Source of the DNA: Pseudonocardia sp. MH-G8
Lineage (GTDB): Bacteria > Actinomycetota > Actinomycetes > Mycobacteriales > Pseudonocardiaceae
Assembly (NCBI RefSeq): GCF_002262885.1
Contig: NZ_NKYF01000009.1
Location: forward strand, 237,041-301,040
Length of the DNA stretch: 64,000 nucleotides
Reading direction: 5' to 3'
Shown: positions 8,422 through 16,454 of the stretch, piece after piece
Layout of the letters: every line of letters begins with the position of its first letter
Position numbering within the stretch: position 1 is the first letter of the stretch
Notes under the pieces: model-generated
Told to the model about the DNA's origin: nothing
Databases searched by the model: none
What the model saw: only the letters and a program-made list of their open reading frames with translations
Made by a program: the position numbers and the translations under genes

Positions 8422-9552
8422 ATGCGCATCAGGAGAACCGCGCTCGCGGCCGCAGGGCTGGGGCTCGCCCTCGTGCTCGCCGCCTGCGGTCAGAACGCCG
8501 CCGCGCCCTCTGCGCCTGCGCAGGAGAGCGCTCCGCCGACCGGAGGGGCCAAGGTCGGGGTGATCCTCCCCGAGACCGAGAGCTCGGCCCGCTGGGAGGG
8601 CTTCGACAAGCCGCTGCTGGAGGAGGCGATGCGGGCCGAGGGCCTCGACGCCGACATCCAGAACGCGCTCGGCGACGAGCAGAAGTTCTCGACGCTGGCC
8701 GACAGCATGATCGCCAGCGGCGTCCAGGTGCTGGTGATCGCGTCGATCAGCAGCGAGTCCGGCTCGGCCGTCGCGGCGAAGGCGAAGGCCCAGGGCATCC
8801 CGACGATCGACTACGACCGCCTCAACCTGGGCGGCTCCAGCGACTACTACGTCTCCTTCGACAACGAGAAGGTCGGCGAGCTGCAGGGGCAGGGCCTCGC
8901 GCAGGCGCTCGACGCGAAGGGCACGCCGAACCCGGCGATCATCGAGATCGAGGGCGCCCCGACCGACAACAACGCCACCCTGTTCTACAACGGCCAGCAG
9001 CGGGTGCTCGGTCCGAAGTACCAGTCCGGCGAGTACCGGCTCGTGCAGAGCCAGCAGATCGAGGACTGGGACAACCAGATCGGCGGCACCACGTTCGAGC
9101 AGATCCTCACCGGCAACGGCGGCCAGGTCGACGGCGTCGTGGCCGCGAACGACGGGCTCGCGGGCGCGATCATCACCGTCCTCGCGAAGTACGGCCTCAA
9201 CGGCCAGGTGCCGGTGACCGGCCAGGACGCCACCCCGGCCGGCCTGCAGGCCATCCTGCGCGGCGACCAGTTCATGACCGTCTACAAGCCGATCGTCGAG
9301 GAGGCGGAGGCGGCCGCCAAGCTCGCCGCCGCGCTCGCGAACGGCGACACGGCCGCAGCCGACGCGATCGCCACCGACTCGGTGCAGGACCCGCAGGGCA
9401 ACCGCGAGGTGAAGTCGGTGCTGCTCGAGCCGCAGCTGATCACCCGCGAGAACGTCAAGACCGTGGTCGACGAGGGCGCCGTCCCGGCGTCGGACATCTG
9501 TGTCGCGGATACCGCCGCGGCCTGCCAGGAGCTGGGCATCGCCACCAGCTAG
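8422..9552 (+). CDS. sugar ABC transporter substrate-binding lipoprotein (xylose type)
   Basis: A 376-residue lipoprotein with signal peptide and lipobox LAAC (Cys22), then an Ala/Pro linker and a type I periplasmic-binding domain of the RbsB/XylF class. Diagnostic stretches are VGVILPETESSARWEGFDKP, IASGVQVLVIASISS, IPTIDYDRLN, GAPTDNNA and VTGQDATPAGLQAI, closest to XylF/ChvE proteins. It captures a monosaccharide outside the membrane for the ATPase and permease genes that follow. The substrate could be xylose, but related proteins bind glucose, arabinose or galactose, so no symbol is given. ATG 8422 precedes the signal peptide directly. Confidence 0.9.
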   Translation: MRIRRTALAAAGLGLALVLAACGQNAAAPSAPAQESAPPTGGAKVGVILPETESSARWEGFDKPLLEEAMRAEGLDADIQNALGDEQKFSTLADSMIASGVQVLVIASISSESGSAVAAKAKAQGIPTIDYDRLNLGGSSDYYVSFDNEKVGELQGQGLAQALDAKGTPNPAIIEIEGAPTDNNATLFYNGQQRVLGPKYQSGEYRLVQSQQIEDWDNQIGGTTFEQILTGNGGQVDGVVAANDGLAGAIITVLAKYGLNGQVPVTGQDATPAGLQAILRGDQFMTVYKPIVEEAEAAAKLAAALANGDTAAADAIATDSVQDPQGNREVKSVLLEPQLITRENVKTVVDEGAVPASDICVADTAAACQELGIATS

Positions 9553-9623
9553 CTCGTCGACCCGCGTGTGCGGAGGGCGCCGTCACGAGCGGCGTCCTCC
9601 GGCACGCGTACCGGAGGTAGATC

Positions 9624-10397
9624 ATGAGTGAACCCATCCTGCGGCTGCGCGGGGTGAACAAGAGCTTCGGCGCCGTGCAGGTGCTGCACGAGGTGGATCT
9701 CGACGTGCGAGCCGGTGAGGTCACCGCGCTCGTCGGGGACAACGGCGCTGGCAAGTCGACGCTGGTCAAGTGCGTGGCCGGCATCTACCCGATCGACAGC
9801 GGCGAGGTGGCCTTCGACGGCGCCCCGGTGGCGATCCACGGCCCGACCGACGCCGCGCGGCTCGGGATCGAGGTCGTGTACCAGGACCTCGCGTTGGCCG
9901 ACAACCTCGACATCGTGCAGAACATGTTCCTCGGCCGCGAGCGGGGCAAGCCCTGGCTGCTCGACGAGGCCGACATGGAGCAGGCGGCCCGGCGCACCCT
10001 GGCGTCGCTGTCGGTGCGCACGGTGACGTCGGTCCGGATGCCGGTGGCCGCGCTGTCGGGCGGCCAGCGCCAGACCGTCGCCATCGCCAAGGCGGTGCTG
10101 TGGGACTCCAAGGTCGTGCTGCTGGACGAGCCCACGGCCGCGCTCGGCGTCGCCCAGACCCGCCAGGTCCTCGACCTGGTGCGCCGGCTGGCCGAGCAGG
10201 GCCTCGCCGTGGTGCTGATCAGCCACAACATGGCAGACGTGTTCGAGGTGGCGGACCGGATCGCCACCCTCTACCTGGGGCGGATGGTCGCCCAGGTGCC
10301 CACCAAGGAGGTCACCCACGGCCAGGTCGTGGAGCTGATCACCGCGGGCCGCTCCGGCGACCTCGGCCTGCAGCGCCCCGAGAACGTGGTCGTCTGA
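9624..10397 (+). CDS. sugar ABC transporter ATP-binding protein (single domain)
   Basis: A 257-residue ATPase with Walker A GDNGAGKSTL, the Q-loop segment VVYQDLALADNL, signature LSGGQRQTVAIA and Walker B VVLLDEPTAALG with the switch ISHNMADVF. Classical XylG/RbsA proteins are tandem two-domain ATPases; this one is the single-domain version common in actinobacteria and should act as a homodimer. It lies 71 bases after the binding-protein gene and its TGA shares one base with the permease ATG. Confidence 0.9.
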   Translation: MSEPILRLRGVNKSFGAVQVLHEVDLDVRAGEVTALVGDNGAGKSTLVKCVAGIYPIDSGEVAFDGAPVAIHGPTDAARLGIEVVYQDLALADNLDIVQNMFLGRERGKPWLLDEADMEQAARRTLASLSVRTVTSVRMPVAALSGGQRQTVAIAKAVLWDSKVVLLDEPTAALGVAQTRQVLDLVRRLAEQGLAVVLISHNMADVFEVADRIATLYLGRMVAQVPTKEVTHGQVVELITAGRSGDLGLQRPENVVV

Positions 10398-11902
10398 TGG
10401 CGCTTGAGAAGATCGGGACCGAGGAGGCCGGGATGGAGAAGGCGAGCGCCACCACGAGCACCGCGGACCCGGCGGGACCGACCAACGCGGCCGAGCGCGC
10501 CGCGCCGGCGTCGGCGCGCGCGGCCGACTTCGGCATCGACACGACCGCGCGCACCACGGGCGAAGCGGTCCGCGGTTACGTGCGCAACCTGCGCAACGGC
10601 GACCTGGGCGCGCTGCCCGCCCTGCTCGGGCTCGCGGCGCTGTTCGTGCTGTTCACCGTGCTCGACTCCGGCGGTACGTTCCCCAGCCTGCTGAACCTGG
10701 CGAACCTGCTGCAGCAGGGCGCGGGCCAGACGATCATCGCGATCGGCCTGGTGTTCGTGCTCCTGACCGGCGAGATCGATCTCGCGGCCGGTACCGCCTC
10801 CGGGCTTGCGGCCGCCGTGATGGCGCTGCACCTGGTCAGCGAGGGCAACCTGCTGGGCGGCATGGGCACCACGGTGTTCGTGATGTTCCTGGCGGTGGTG
10901 GTCGTCGCGATCGTGATCGCGGTGATGCTGCGGATCTGGTTCGGCGCCGCGTTCTCGGCGGTGGCGCTGGTGCTGATGCTGATCGGGTTCCCGCCGAACC
11001 CGTGGCTGGAGATGCTGCTCGCGGTGTGCGTCGGCGTCGTGATCGGCTGCCTCACCGGCTTCGCGGTCGCGAAGCTCGGCATGCCCTCGTTCGTGGTCAC
11101 GCTCGCGCTGTTCATCGCCTGGCAGGGTGTGATCCTGCAGCTCATCGGCGACGGCGGCACGCTCGGCCTGCGCAACGACGTGATCATCGCCGTCGCCAAC
11201 GGGAACCTCTCGACGCTCGGCAGCTGGGTCCTGTTCGTGGTCGGTGCGGGCGGCTACGCCGCGGTGTTGCTGTACCGGCAGGCGTCGCGGCGCCGGCTGG
11301 GGCTGGTGGCGCAGCCGACGGGGCTCGTGCTGATGAAGGTCGGCGCGGTGGTGGTACTGGCCGCGGTGGCGACGTTCCTGCTCACGCTCGACCGCTCGCC
11401 GGGCCTCACGCCGATCGCGGGCGTGCCCTACGTGGTGCCGGTCGTGCTGGTCCTGCTCGTGGCCGGTACCTACCTGCTCGACCGCACCCGCTTCGGCCGG
11501 CACGTGTACGCCGTCGGCGGCAACCGGGAGGCCGCGCGCCGAGCAGGCATCGACGTGGTCCGGGTGAAGGCCACGGTGTTCGTGATCGCCTCGGCCTGTG
11601 CGGCCATCGGCGCGATCGTCTACTCGTCGAAGGTCGGGTCGGTCTCGCCCGCCGCGGGCGGTGGCAACACGCTGCTGTTCGCCGTGGGTGCCGCGGTCAT
11701 CGGCGGCACCTCGCTGTTCGGCGGGCGCGGCCGGGTCAGCAACGCCGTGATCGGTGGTGCGGTGCTCGCCACCGTGAACAACGGCCTCGGGCTGCTCGGT
11801 CAGCCCGCATCGGTGGTCTTCCTGGTGAACGGTGTCGTGCTCCTGCTCGCCGCGGGCGTCGACGTGCTCTCTCGGCGGCGATCGGCGGTCGCCGGCACGT
11901 GA
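10397..11902 (+). CDS. sugar ABC transporter permease (XylH type)
   Basis: An integral membrane protein of 501 residues, longer than the usual 330-430, because of an Ala/Thr-rich cytoplasmic N-terminal extension of about 75 residues before the first membrane segment. About ten hydrophobic helices follow. Family blocks are IAIGLVFVLLTGEIDLAAG, KLGMPSFVVTLALF, RTRFGRHVYAVGGNREAARRAGI and AVGAAVIGGTSLFGGRGR. It shares one base with the ATPase stop and overlaps the ROK gene by GTGA, so all four genes are one translationally coupled operon. Confidence 0.9.
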   Translation: MALEKIGTEEAGMEKASATTSTADPAGPTNAAERAAPASARAADFGIDTTARTTGEAVRGYVRNLRNGDLGALPALLGLAALFVLFTVLDSGGTFPSLLNLANLLQQGAGQTIIAIGLVFVLLTGEIDLAAGTASGLAAAVMALHLVSEGNLLGGMGTTVFVMFLAVVVVAIVIAVMLRIWFGAAFSAVALVLMLIGFPPNPWLEMLLAVCVGVVIGCLTGFAVAKLGMPSFVVTLALFIAWQGVILQLIGDGGTLGLRNDVIIAVANGNLSTLGSWVLFVVGAGGYAAVLLYRQASRRRLGLVAQPTGLVLMKVGAVVVLAAVATFLLTLDRSPGLTPIAGVPYVVPVVLVLLVAGTYLLDRTRFGRHVYAVGGNREAARRAGIDVVRVKATVFVIASACAAIGAIVYSSKVGSVSPAAGGGNTLLFAVGAAVIGGTSLFGGRGRVSNAVIGGAVLATVNNGLGLLGQPASVVFLVNGVVLLLAAGVDVLSRRRSAVAGT

Positions 11903-13101
11903 GCCGCACGTGGGGCGGTGACGGTGGCGGTGGGCCGTCCGCCGCCACCGCAGGTGCCCGGCCGGACGAGGCACGCCGGCACAACCGGGCAGCCCTGCTG
12001 CGCCGCCTGCACGTGGAAGGGCCCTGCACGCGGGCCACGCTCGCAGCCGAGCTCGGGCTGAACCGCAGCACGATCAAATCGGTGGTCGACGGGCTCGCCG
12101 AGGCCGGCGTCGTCACCGAGGCCGTGCCGGCGCAGCGCAACGGGGCCGGGCGGCCGTCGCTGATGGTCCTGCCGGAGCCCGAGGCGGCGGTCGTGCTCGC
12201 CATCGACATCCGCGTGGAGCAGGTCGCGATGGCGATGGTCGGCATCGGGGGCCAGGTGCTCGGGCGGCACAGCTGGAACCTGCACCCCCGCACCCGCACT
12301 CCGGGTGAGGTGATCACCCACATCGCCGAGTCGGCCCAGCTGCTCGCCGACGAGCTGGCGGTCGCCGCCCGCGGTGCCGGGATCTCGGTGCCCGGTGTCG
12401 TGCGCCGCGAGGACGGCTTCGTGCACGAGGCGCCGAACCTCGGCTGGCGCGACGTGGCGCTGGGCACGCGGCTGGCTGCGGTCCTCAAGATCCCGGCGCA
12501 GGTGGGCAACGACGCCGAGCTGGGCGCGCTCGCCGAGCACGTGCGGGGCGAGGCCCGCGGTGTGGACGACCTCGTGTACGTCTCCGCCGACCGCGGCGTG
12601 GGCGGTGGGGTGATCGCCGGGGGACGCCCGCTGCGCGGCACGCGTGGCTACGTCGGCGAGATCGGCCACCTCGTGGTCCGCCCCGGCGGTCGGCCGTGCT
12701 ACTGCGGCTCGCGGGGGTGCTGGGAGACCGAGGTCGGGGAGGCGGCCCTGTGCCGGGCGCTCGGGTTGCCCGAGGACACTCCGCGGGGTGTGGTGGTGGC
12801 CGAACTGCGCTCGCTCGCCACGGCCCCGCTGCCCGGGCCGCTCGACGAGTTCGCGGAGTGGCTCGCCACCGGCCTCGTGACGGTCGTCAACGTGGTGGCC
12901 CCGGACCTCGTGGTGCTCGGAGACCTGTTCACCGCACTCCCGGCCGCGGTCGTGGAACGGATCCGCACGCAGGTGCACGAACGCAGCCTCGTCAGCAGGG
13001 CGGTCGGCGGCACGCGGATCGCGACGAGCCCGCTCGGCCGTGACGCGAAGCTGGTCGGCGCGGCCGAGCTGGCCTTCGAGCCGGTGCTGGGCGGCGTCTA
13101 G
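11899..13101 (+). CDS. ROK-family transcriptional regulator
   Basis: A 400-residue repressor: N-terminal winged helix-turn-helix (RAALLRRLHVEGPCTRATLA...LNRSTIKSVVDGLAEAG) followed by a ROK sugar-kinase-like domain. The ROK zinc motif is complete as GHLVVRPGGRPCYCGSRGCWE (split here by family pattern CxCGxxGCxE). It starts with a GTG overlapping the permease stop, so it is made from the same mRNA and probably feeds back on the operon in response to the transported sugar. A perfect hairpin terminator follows. The reading frame is open far upstream, but similarity starts only after GTG 11899. Confidence 0.88.
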   Translation: MSRTWGGDGGGGPSAATAGARPDEARRHNRAALLRRLHVEGPCTRATLAAELGLNRSTIKSVVDGLAEAGVVTEAVPAQRNGAGRPSLMVLPEPEAAVVLAIDIRVEQVAMAMVGIGGQVLGRHSWNLHPRTRTPGEVITHIAESAQLLADELAVAARGAGISVPGVVRREDGFVHEAPNLGWRDVALGTRLAAVLKIPAQVGNDAELGALAEHVRGEARGVDDLVYVSADRGVGGGVIAGGRPLRGTRGYVGEIGHLVVRPGGRPCYCGSRGCWETEVGEAALCRALGLPEDTPRGVVVAELRSLATAPLPGPLDEFAEWLATGLVTVVNVVAPDLVVLGDLFTALPAAVVERIRTQVHERSLVSRAVGGTRIATSPLGRDAKLVGAAELAFEPVLGGV

Positions 13102-13172
13102 AGCCTCGACCGGCCGTGGATGTTCACCGGGCCACGAAAATCGTGGTCGTTCGGGCGGCCGTGATCAGCGAA

Positions 13173-13212
13173 AGTGGTGTGAGGGCGACAGGTCTGTCGC
13201 CCTCACACCACT
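13173..13212. terminator. perfect 18-bp bidirectional hairpin
   Basis: AGTGGTGTGAGGGCGACA, loop GGTC, then its exact complement. It sits between the convergent ROK gene (stop 13101) and the beta-helix gene (stop 13231), only 19 bases from the latter, so it can end both transcripts. Confidence 0.85.
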
Positions 13213-13230
13213 CCTAGCGATCATGGAGCA

Positions 13231-14568
13231 CTAGTCCACCAGGACGCCGCCCTCACGGTTGTCGTGCACCGTGTTGGCCTCCTCGGACTCCCCGACGGGC
13301 GTGCCGCGCGACACGATGCCTGCGCGGTTGCCGACGATCGTGTTGCCGTTGACGTCGACCGTGCCGCCGCTGTCGAGGTAGACGCCGTAGCGGGTGTTGT
13401 CCACGAGAATGTTGTCGCGCACCGTGGTGGCGGTGGCCTCGCTGACGATGCGCACGCCGTCGTTGCCGTTGCCGCGGATCTGGTTGCCCTCCACGACGGT
13501 GTCCTGCGCGGTCTGGGTGACGCCGATCCCGGCCTCGCCGTTGTCGTAGACCTGGTTGCCCCGGACCGTCGTGGCGGCGGACTCGTTGATGTTGATGCCC
13601 TGCGCGACGTTGCCGAAGGTCTCGTTGCCCTCCACCAGGTTCCGGTCGGACCCCTGGTACATCACGATCCCGTGGTGGTGGTTGCGGTAGACGACGTTGT
13701 CGCGGATCACGCTGTCGCTGACGTCCTCGGCGAGGATGATCCCGTGCTTGCCGTTGTCGTGCACGGTGTTGCCCTCGATGCGCAGGGCGGTCGACCCGGT
13801 GTGCGGGTCGATGCCGTACAGGACGTTGTCGCGGAACTCGTTGCCGATCACCTGGAGGTCGCTCACCTCGTAGGTGTAGAGGCCGTAGTAGAGGTGGGAC
13901 ACGATGCTGTCGGTGATCCCGCCGCCGGTGCCGGCGGTGCGCCAGGACAGGCCGTAGGACTCCACGTCGCCGTGGCCGAGGTGGTGCAGCTCGGCGTGCT
14001 CGATCGTCATCTGCGCGCCGTCGCGGGCGAGCAGGAAGCTGCGCCCGTCGGCGGGCTCGGTGTCCGCTCGACCCTGCGCGGTGTCCCACGAGGTGACGCA
14101 GGTGCCGGTGATGTCGACCCGGCCGCCGAGCGCGTTGACGGACACGAACCGGCCCGCCTCGCTCTCCAGCTGCAGCCAACGGACGTCGGGCGCGGCGATC
14201 TGCAGCTCCGCGCCGCCCTGCACGACGAGGTCGGCGCCGAGGAACCACTCGCCCGGGGCGACCTCGCGCAGCGCGTCCGGCTCGCCCACGGCAGCGGCGA
14301 GGGCCGGCAGGGTGACGCCCGTGCCGGCGGCGAGCACGAGCCGGTTCGCCGCCGGGTCGTAGCTCGCGTCGAGGCCGGTCGGCGCGGGCGCCGGGGTGGC
14401 CGGGGCCGCCGCGGCCTCGCGGACGCACGGCTGGGCCGGGTCGGACGCCGCCGGCGCGGCGACCTCCCGGCGGGGGAGCGGTTCCGGCGGCGCCGCCGAG
14501 CACGCGCTCGCCACGATGACCGTGAGGAGCGCGAGCGCCGCGGCGCGGAGCCCGCGGCGCCCGCTCAT
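13231..14568 (-). CDS. AlgG-like right-handed beta-helix lipoprotein (putative polysaccharide C5-epimerase)
   Basis: A 445-residue exported lipoprotein: signal peptide with lipobox VASAC (Cys23), a Pro/Ala linker, then a long parallel beta-helix of NxVxxN-type coils (residues 180-440). The central part strongly recalls the alginate epimerase AlgG: LYYGLYTYEVSDLQV, FRDNVLYGIDPHTGS (Asp254-Pro255-His256, the AlgG DPHD motif with Thr in the fourth place), then KHGIILAEDVSDSVIRDN and HHGIVMYQGSDRNLVEGN. AlgG converts mannuronate to guluronate residues in the nascent polymer. Last gene of a four-gene operon, starting within the preceding gene's stop (ATGA). Activity on alginate itself is inference; any poly-uronate could be the substrate. 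Confidence 0.75.
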   Translation of the reverse strand: MSGRRGLRAAALALLTVIVASACSAAPPEPLPRREVAAPAASDPAQPCVREAAAAPATPAPAPTGLDASYDPAANRLVLAAGTGVTLPALAAAVGEPDALREVAPGEWFLGADLVVQGGAELQIAAPDVRWLQLESEAGRFVSVNALGGRVDITGTCVTSWDTAQGRADTEPADGRSFLLARDGAQMTIEHAELHHLGHGDVESYGLSWRTAGTGGGITDSIVSHLYYGLYTYEVSDLQVIGNEFRDNVLYGIDPHTGSTALRIEGNTVHDNGKHGIILAEDVSDSVIRDNVVYRNHHHGIVMYQGSDRNLVEGNETFGNVAQGININESAATTVRGNQVYDNGEAGIGVTQTAQDTVVEGNQIRGNGNDGVRIVSEATATTVRDNILVDNTRYGVYLDSGGTVDVNGNTIVGNRAGIVSRGTPVGESEEANTVHDNREGGVLVD

Positions 14569-16454
14569 GTCGCACCCATCGGCATACCCGGACGCCAGCG
14601 CTTGCGCGTGGTGGCGCCGGCGCGCCGCTGCCGCGCGGAGTGGATCTCCTCGAGCACGACGGCGAGCAGGATCAGCGGCACCCCGACCGCGCTGAGCAGG
14701 TTCAGCGGGGGCAGGCTCAGGTCGTTGACGCCCCGCGTCTCGACCTCACCGCGCACCGACTCGAGCGCGTGCACGCTGGAGTCGGCGAGCAGGAACGGGC
14801 TGCCCGGCGCGGTCTCGACGCCGAGCTGGACCGCGTCGACCGTCACCTGCTCCGCGTAGACCGGCTCCGGCGAGCGGGAGTGGATCCCCTCCTGGGTGCC
14901 GCTGATCTCGGAGTTCGTGATCGTGGTGGCCGCCGCCACGTCGATCCCGGTGCTGGCGCCGTCGACGTGCAGGCCGGTGATCCGGCCGTCCGGGCTGAAC
15001 GTGCGCACGGCGTCGGACTCGACGCCGGTGACGCTCAGGCCGCTCATGACGACGCCGGTGGTGGCGGGGGCGGTGACGACCCCGTCGCGCCCACCGGTGA
15101 CGGTGAGGTCGGCGAGGTGGATGTCGCTCGCACCGCGCTCGACCCGGACGCCCGAACGGGCGTCGCTCACCTGCACGTTCCGGAGCGTGACGTCCTTGCC
15201 GCCGAGGGCCGCACCGTCCACGCGCGCGCTCGCGAACGTGGAGTTGCGCGCCTCGAGCCCGGTGGTGCTCTTCTCGACGACGAGCCCGCGGCTGCCCCCG
15301 GTGGTGTGGACACCGTCGAGGACGATCCCCGTGCTGCCGACGTGGGTGAACACGCCCATGCGCTGCTCGGTGGCGTGGAAGTCGGTGACCGTGACGTCGG
15401 CCGAGCGGGACAGGCGCAGCCCGCCGCCTTCGTCGGCCTCGGTGGCGACGCCGGTGATCTGGGTGCCGGTCTGGCCGACCACGGCGACGCCGAACGCGGC
15501 GTTGCCGGTCGTGGAGATGCCGCTCACCGGCCGGTCCGTGCTGTCGCCGGTGACCAGCACCCCGTTGTCGCCGTTGCCGACCGCGCGGACGCCGCTCATG
15601 GTCGTGCCGGTGTCGCCGGAGAGCACCAGCCCGTCGTCGATGGACTCCTGGAGCGTGACCTCCTGCAGCGCCACGTCCTCGGACTTGGCCAGCTGCAGAC
15701 CGACGGTGTTGCGAAGGAGGGTGGTGCGCGTGAGCGAGCCGGTGGCGCCGGTGTGGAACTCCACGCCGGCCTCGCCGCTCTCGGTGCCGTCGCGCGGGGT
15801 GCCCAGGTCGCTGAACGTGGTGTCGGTGGCTTCCAGGTGACCGCCGCTGGAAGCGACGATCAGCGGGCGACCGGCCGAGGTGCCGGGCACCGGCGCCCCG
15901 GTGGCCGGGTCGAGGGAGGTGACGGTGACGCCGGCGAAGGTGATCTCGCCGCCGCCGGTGTGCAGGGACGCCGCCTGCTGCGGCGTGGACCCACCGACCA
16001 GCTGCAGCGTTTGCAGGCTGTCGCCCGGTCCGCCGACCCGCAGTTCCGTGCCGCGCACCAGCACGACGGCGGCGTCGAGGACCGCTGTGCCGTCGGTGAT
16101 GGCCAGCCAGCTGTCGGGCAGCGTCCGCTCCAGGTCGCTGACCGTCACCGGCCCCCCGCCGTGCCAGACGGTGCGCGTGAGGCGACCTTCGCTGACCACG
16201 TCGATCCGGTCCGGCCGCACGATGGTCATGTGGTGCGGGCGGCCCCGGCTCTCCCAGGACCGCCGCGCCGAAGCGGACCGGTCCGGGTCGATGATCTGCG
16301 CCGGTGCGAGCGTGGTGGACGTCGCCGCGGGGGCGGCCGGTGCATCCGAGGCGGCCAGTGCGGTGCCGGGAGCGAGCCCGACGCCGATGGCTGCGGCGGC
16401 GCTCGTCGCGACGATCCGTCCGACCCATCGCCGGCTCGTGGAGGCGGTGCTCAT
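14565..16454 (-). CDS. exported, membrane-anchored beta-helix protein of the polysaccharide operon
   Basis: A 629-residue protein with an N-terminal signal peptide (ending near ALAASDA), a region of about 100 residues, a long right-handed beta-helix built from repeated T-x-V/S-G coils (about residues 150-570), and near the C-terminus a hydrophobic helix LLSAVGVPLILLAVVLEE followed by an Arg/Lys-rich tail. This topology puts the helix outside the membrane with a C-terminal anchor. No DPHD-type catalytic motif is visible, so it may bind, guide or modify the polymer instead. ATG overlaps the glycosyltransferase stop (ATGA) and its own stop overlaps the next start. Function unknown beyond this context. 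Confidence 0.72.
   Translation of the reverse strand: MSTASTSRRWVGRIVATSAAAAIGVGLAPGTALAASDAPAAPAATSTTLAPAQIIDPDRSASARRSWESRGRPHHMTIVRPDRIDVVSEGRLTRTVWHGGGPVTVSDLERTLPDSWLAITDGTAVLDAAVVLVRGTELRVGGPGDSLQTLQLVGGSTPQQAASLHTGGGEITFAGVTVTSLDPATGAPVPGTSAGRPLIVASSGGHLEATDTTFSDLGTPRDGTESGEAGVEFHTGATGSLTRTTLLRNTVGLQLAKSEDVALQEVTLQESIDDGLVLSGDTGTTMSGVRAVGNGDNGVLVTGDSTDRPVSGISTTGNAAFGVAVVGQTGTQITGVATEADEGGGLRLSRSADVTVTDFHATEQRMGVFTHVGSTGIVLDGVHTTGGSRGLVVEKSTTGLEARNSTFASARVDGAALGGKDVTLRNVQVSDARSGVRVERGASDIHLADLTVTGGRDGVVTAPATTGVVMSGLSVTGVESDAVRTFSPDGRITGLHVDGASTGIDVAAATTITNSEISGTQEGIHSRSPEPVYAEQVTVDAVQLGVETAPGSPFLLADSSVHALESVRGEVETRGVNDLSLPPLNLLSAVGVPLILLAVVLEEIHSARQRRAGATTRKRWRPGMPMGAT

Noticed and set aside
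10271..11974. A 567-codon minus-strand frame opposite the sugar permease and ROK start.
   Set aside because: His/Arg/Asp-rich shadow of GC-rich coding sequence with no domain; the plus-strand genes are clear.
8422..13101. Calling the ABC-ROK operon a xylose utilisation system (xylFGH).
   Set aside because: No xylose isomerase or xylulokinase is adjacent and this binding-protein class covers several sugars, so only the transporter type is stated.
13231..14568. Plain pectate lyase or NosD annotation for the beta-helix lipoprotein.
   Set aside because: The DPH motif and flanking AlgG-like stretches are more specific than general beta-helix repeats.
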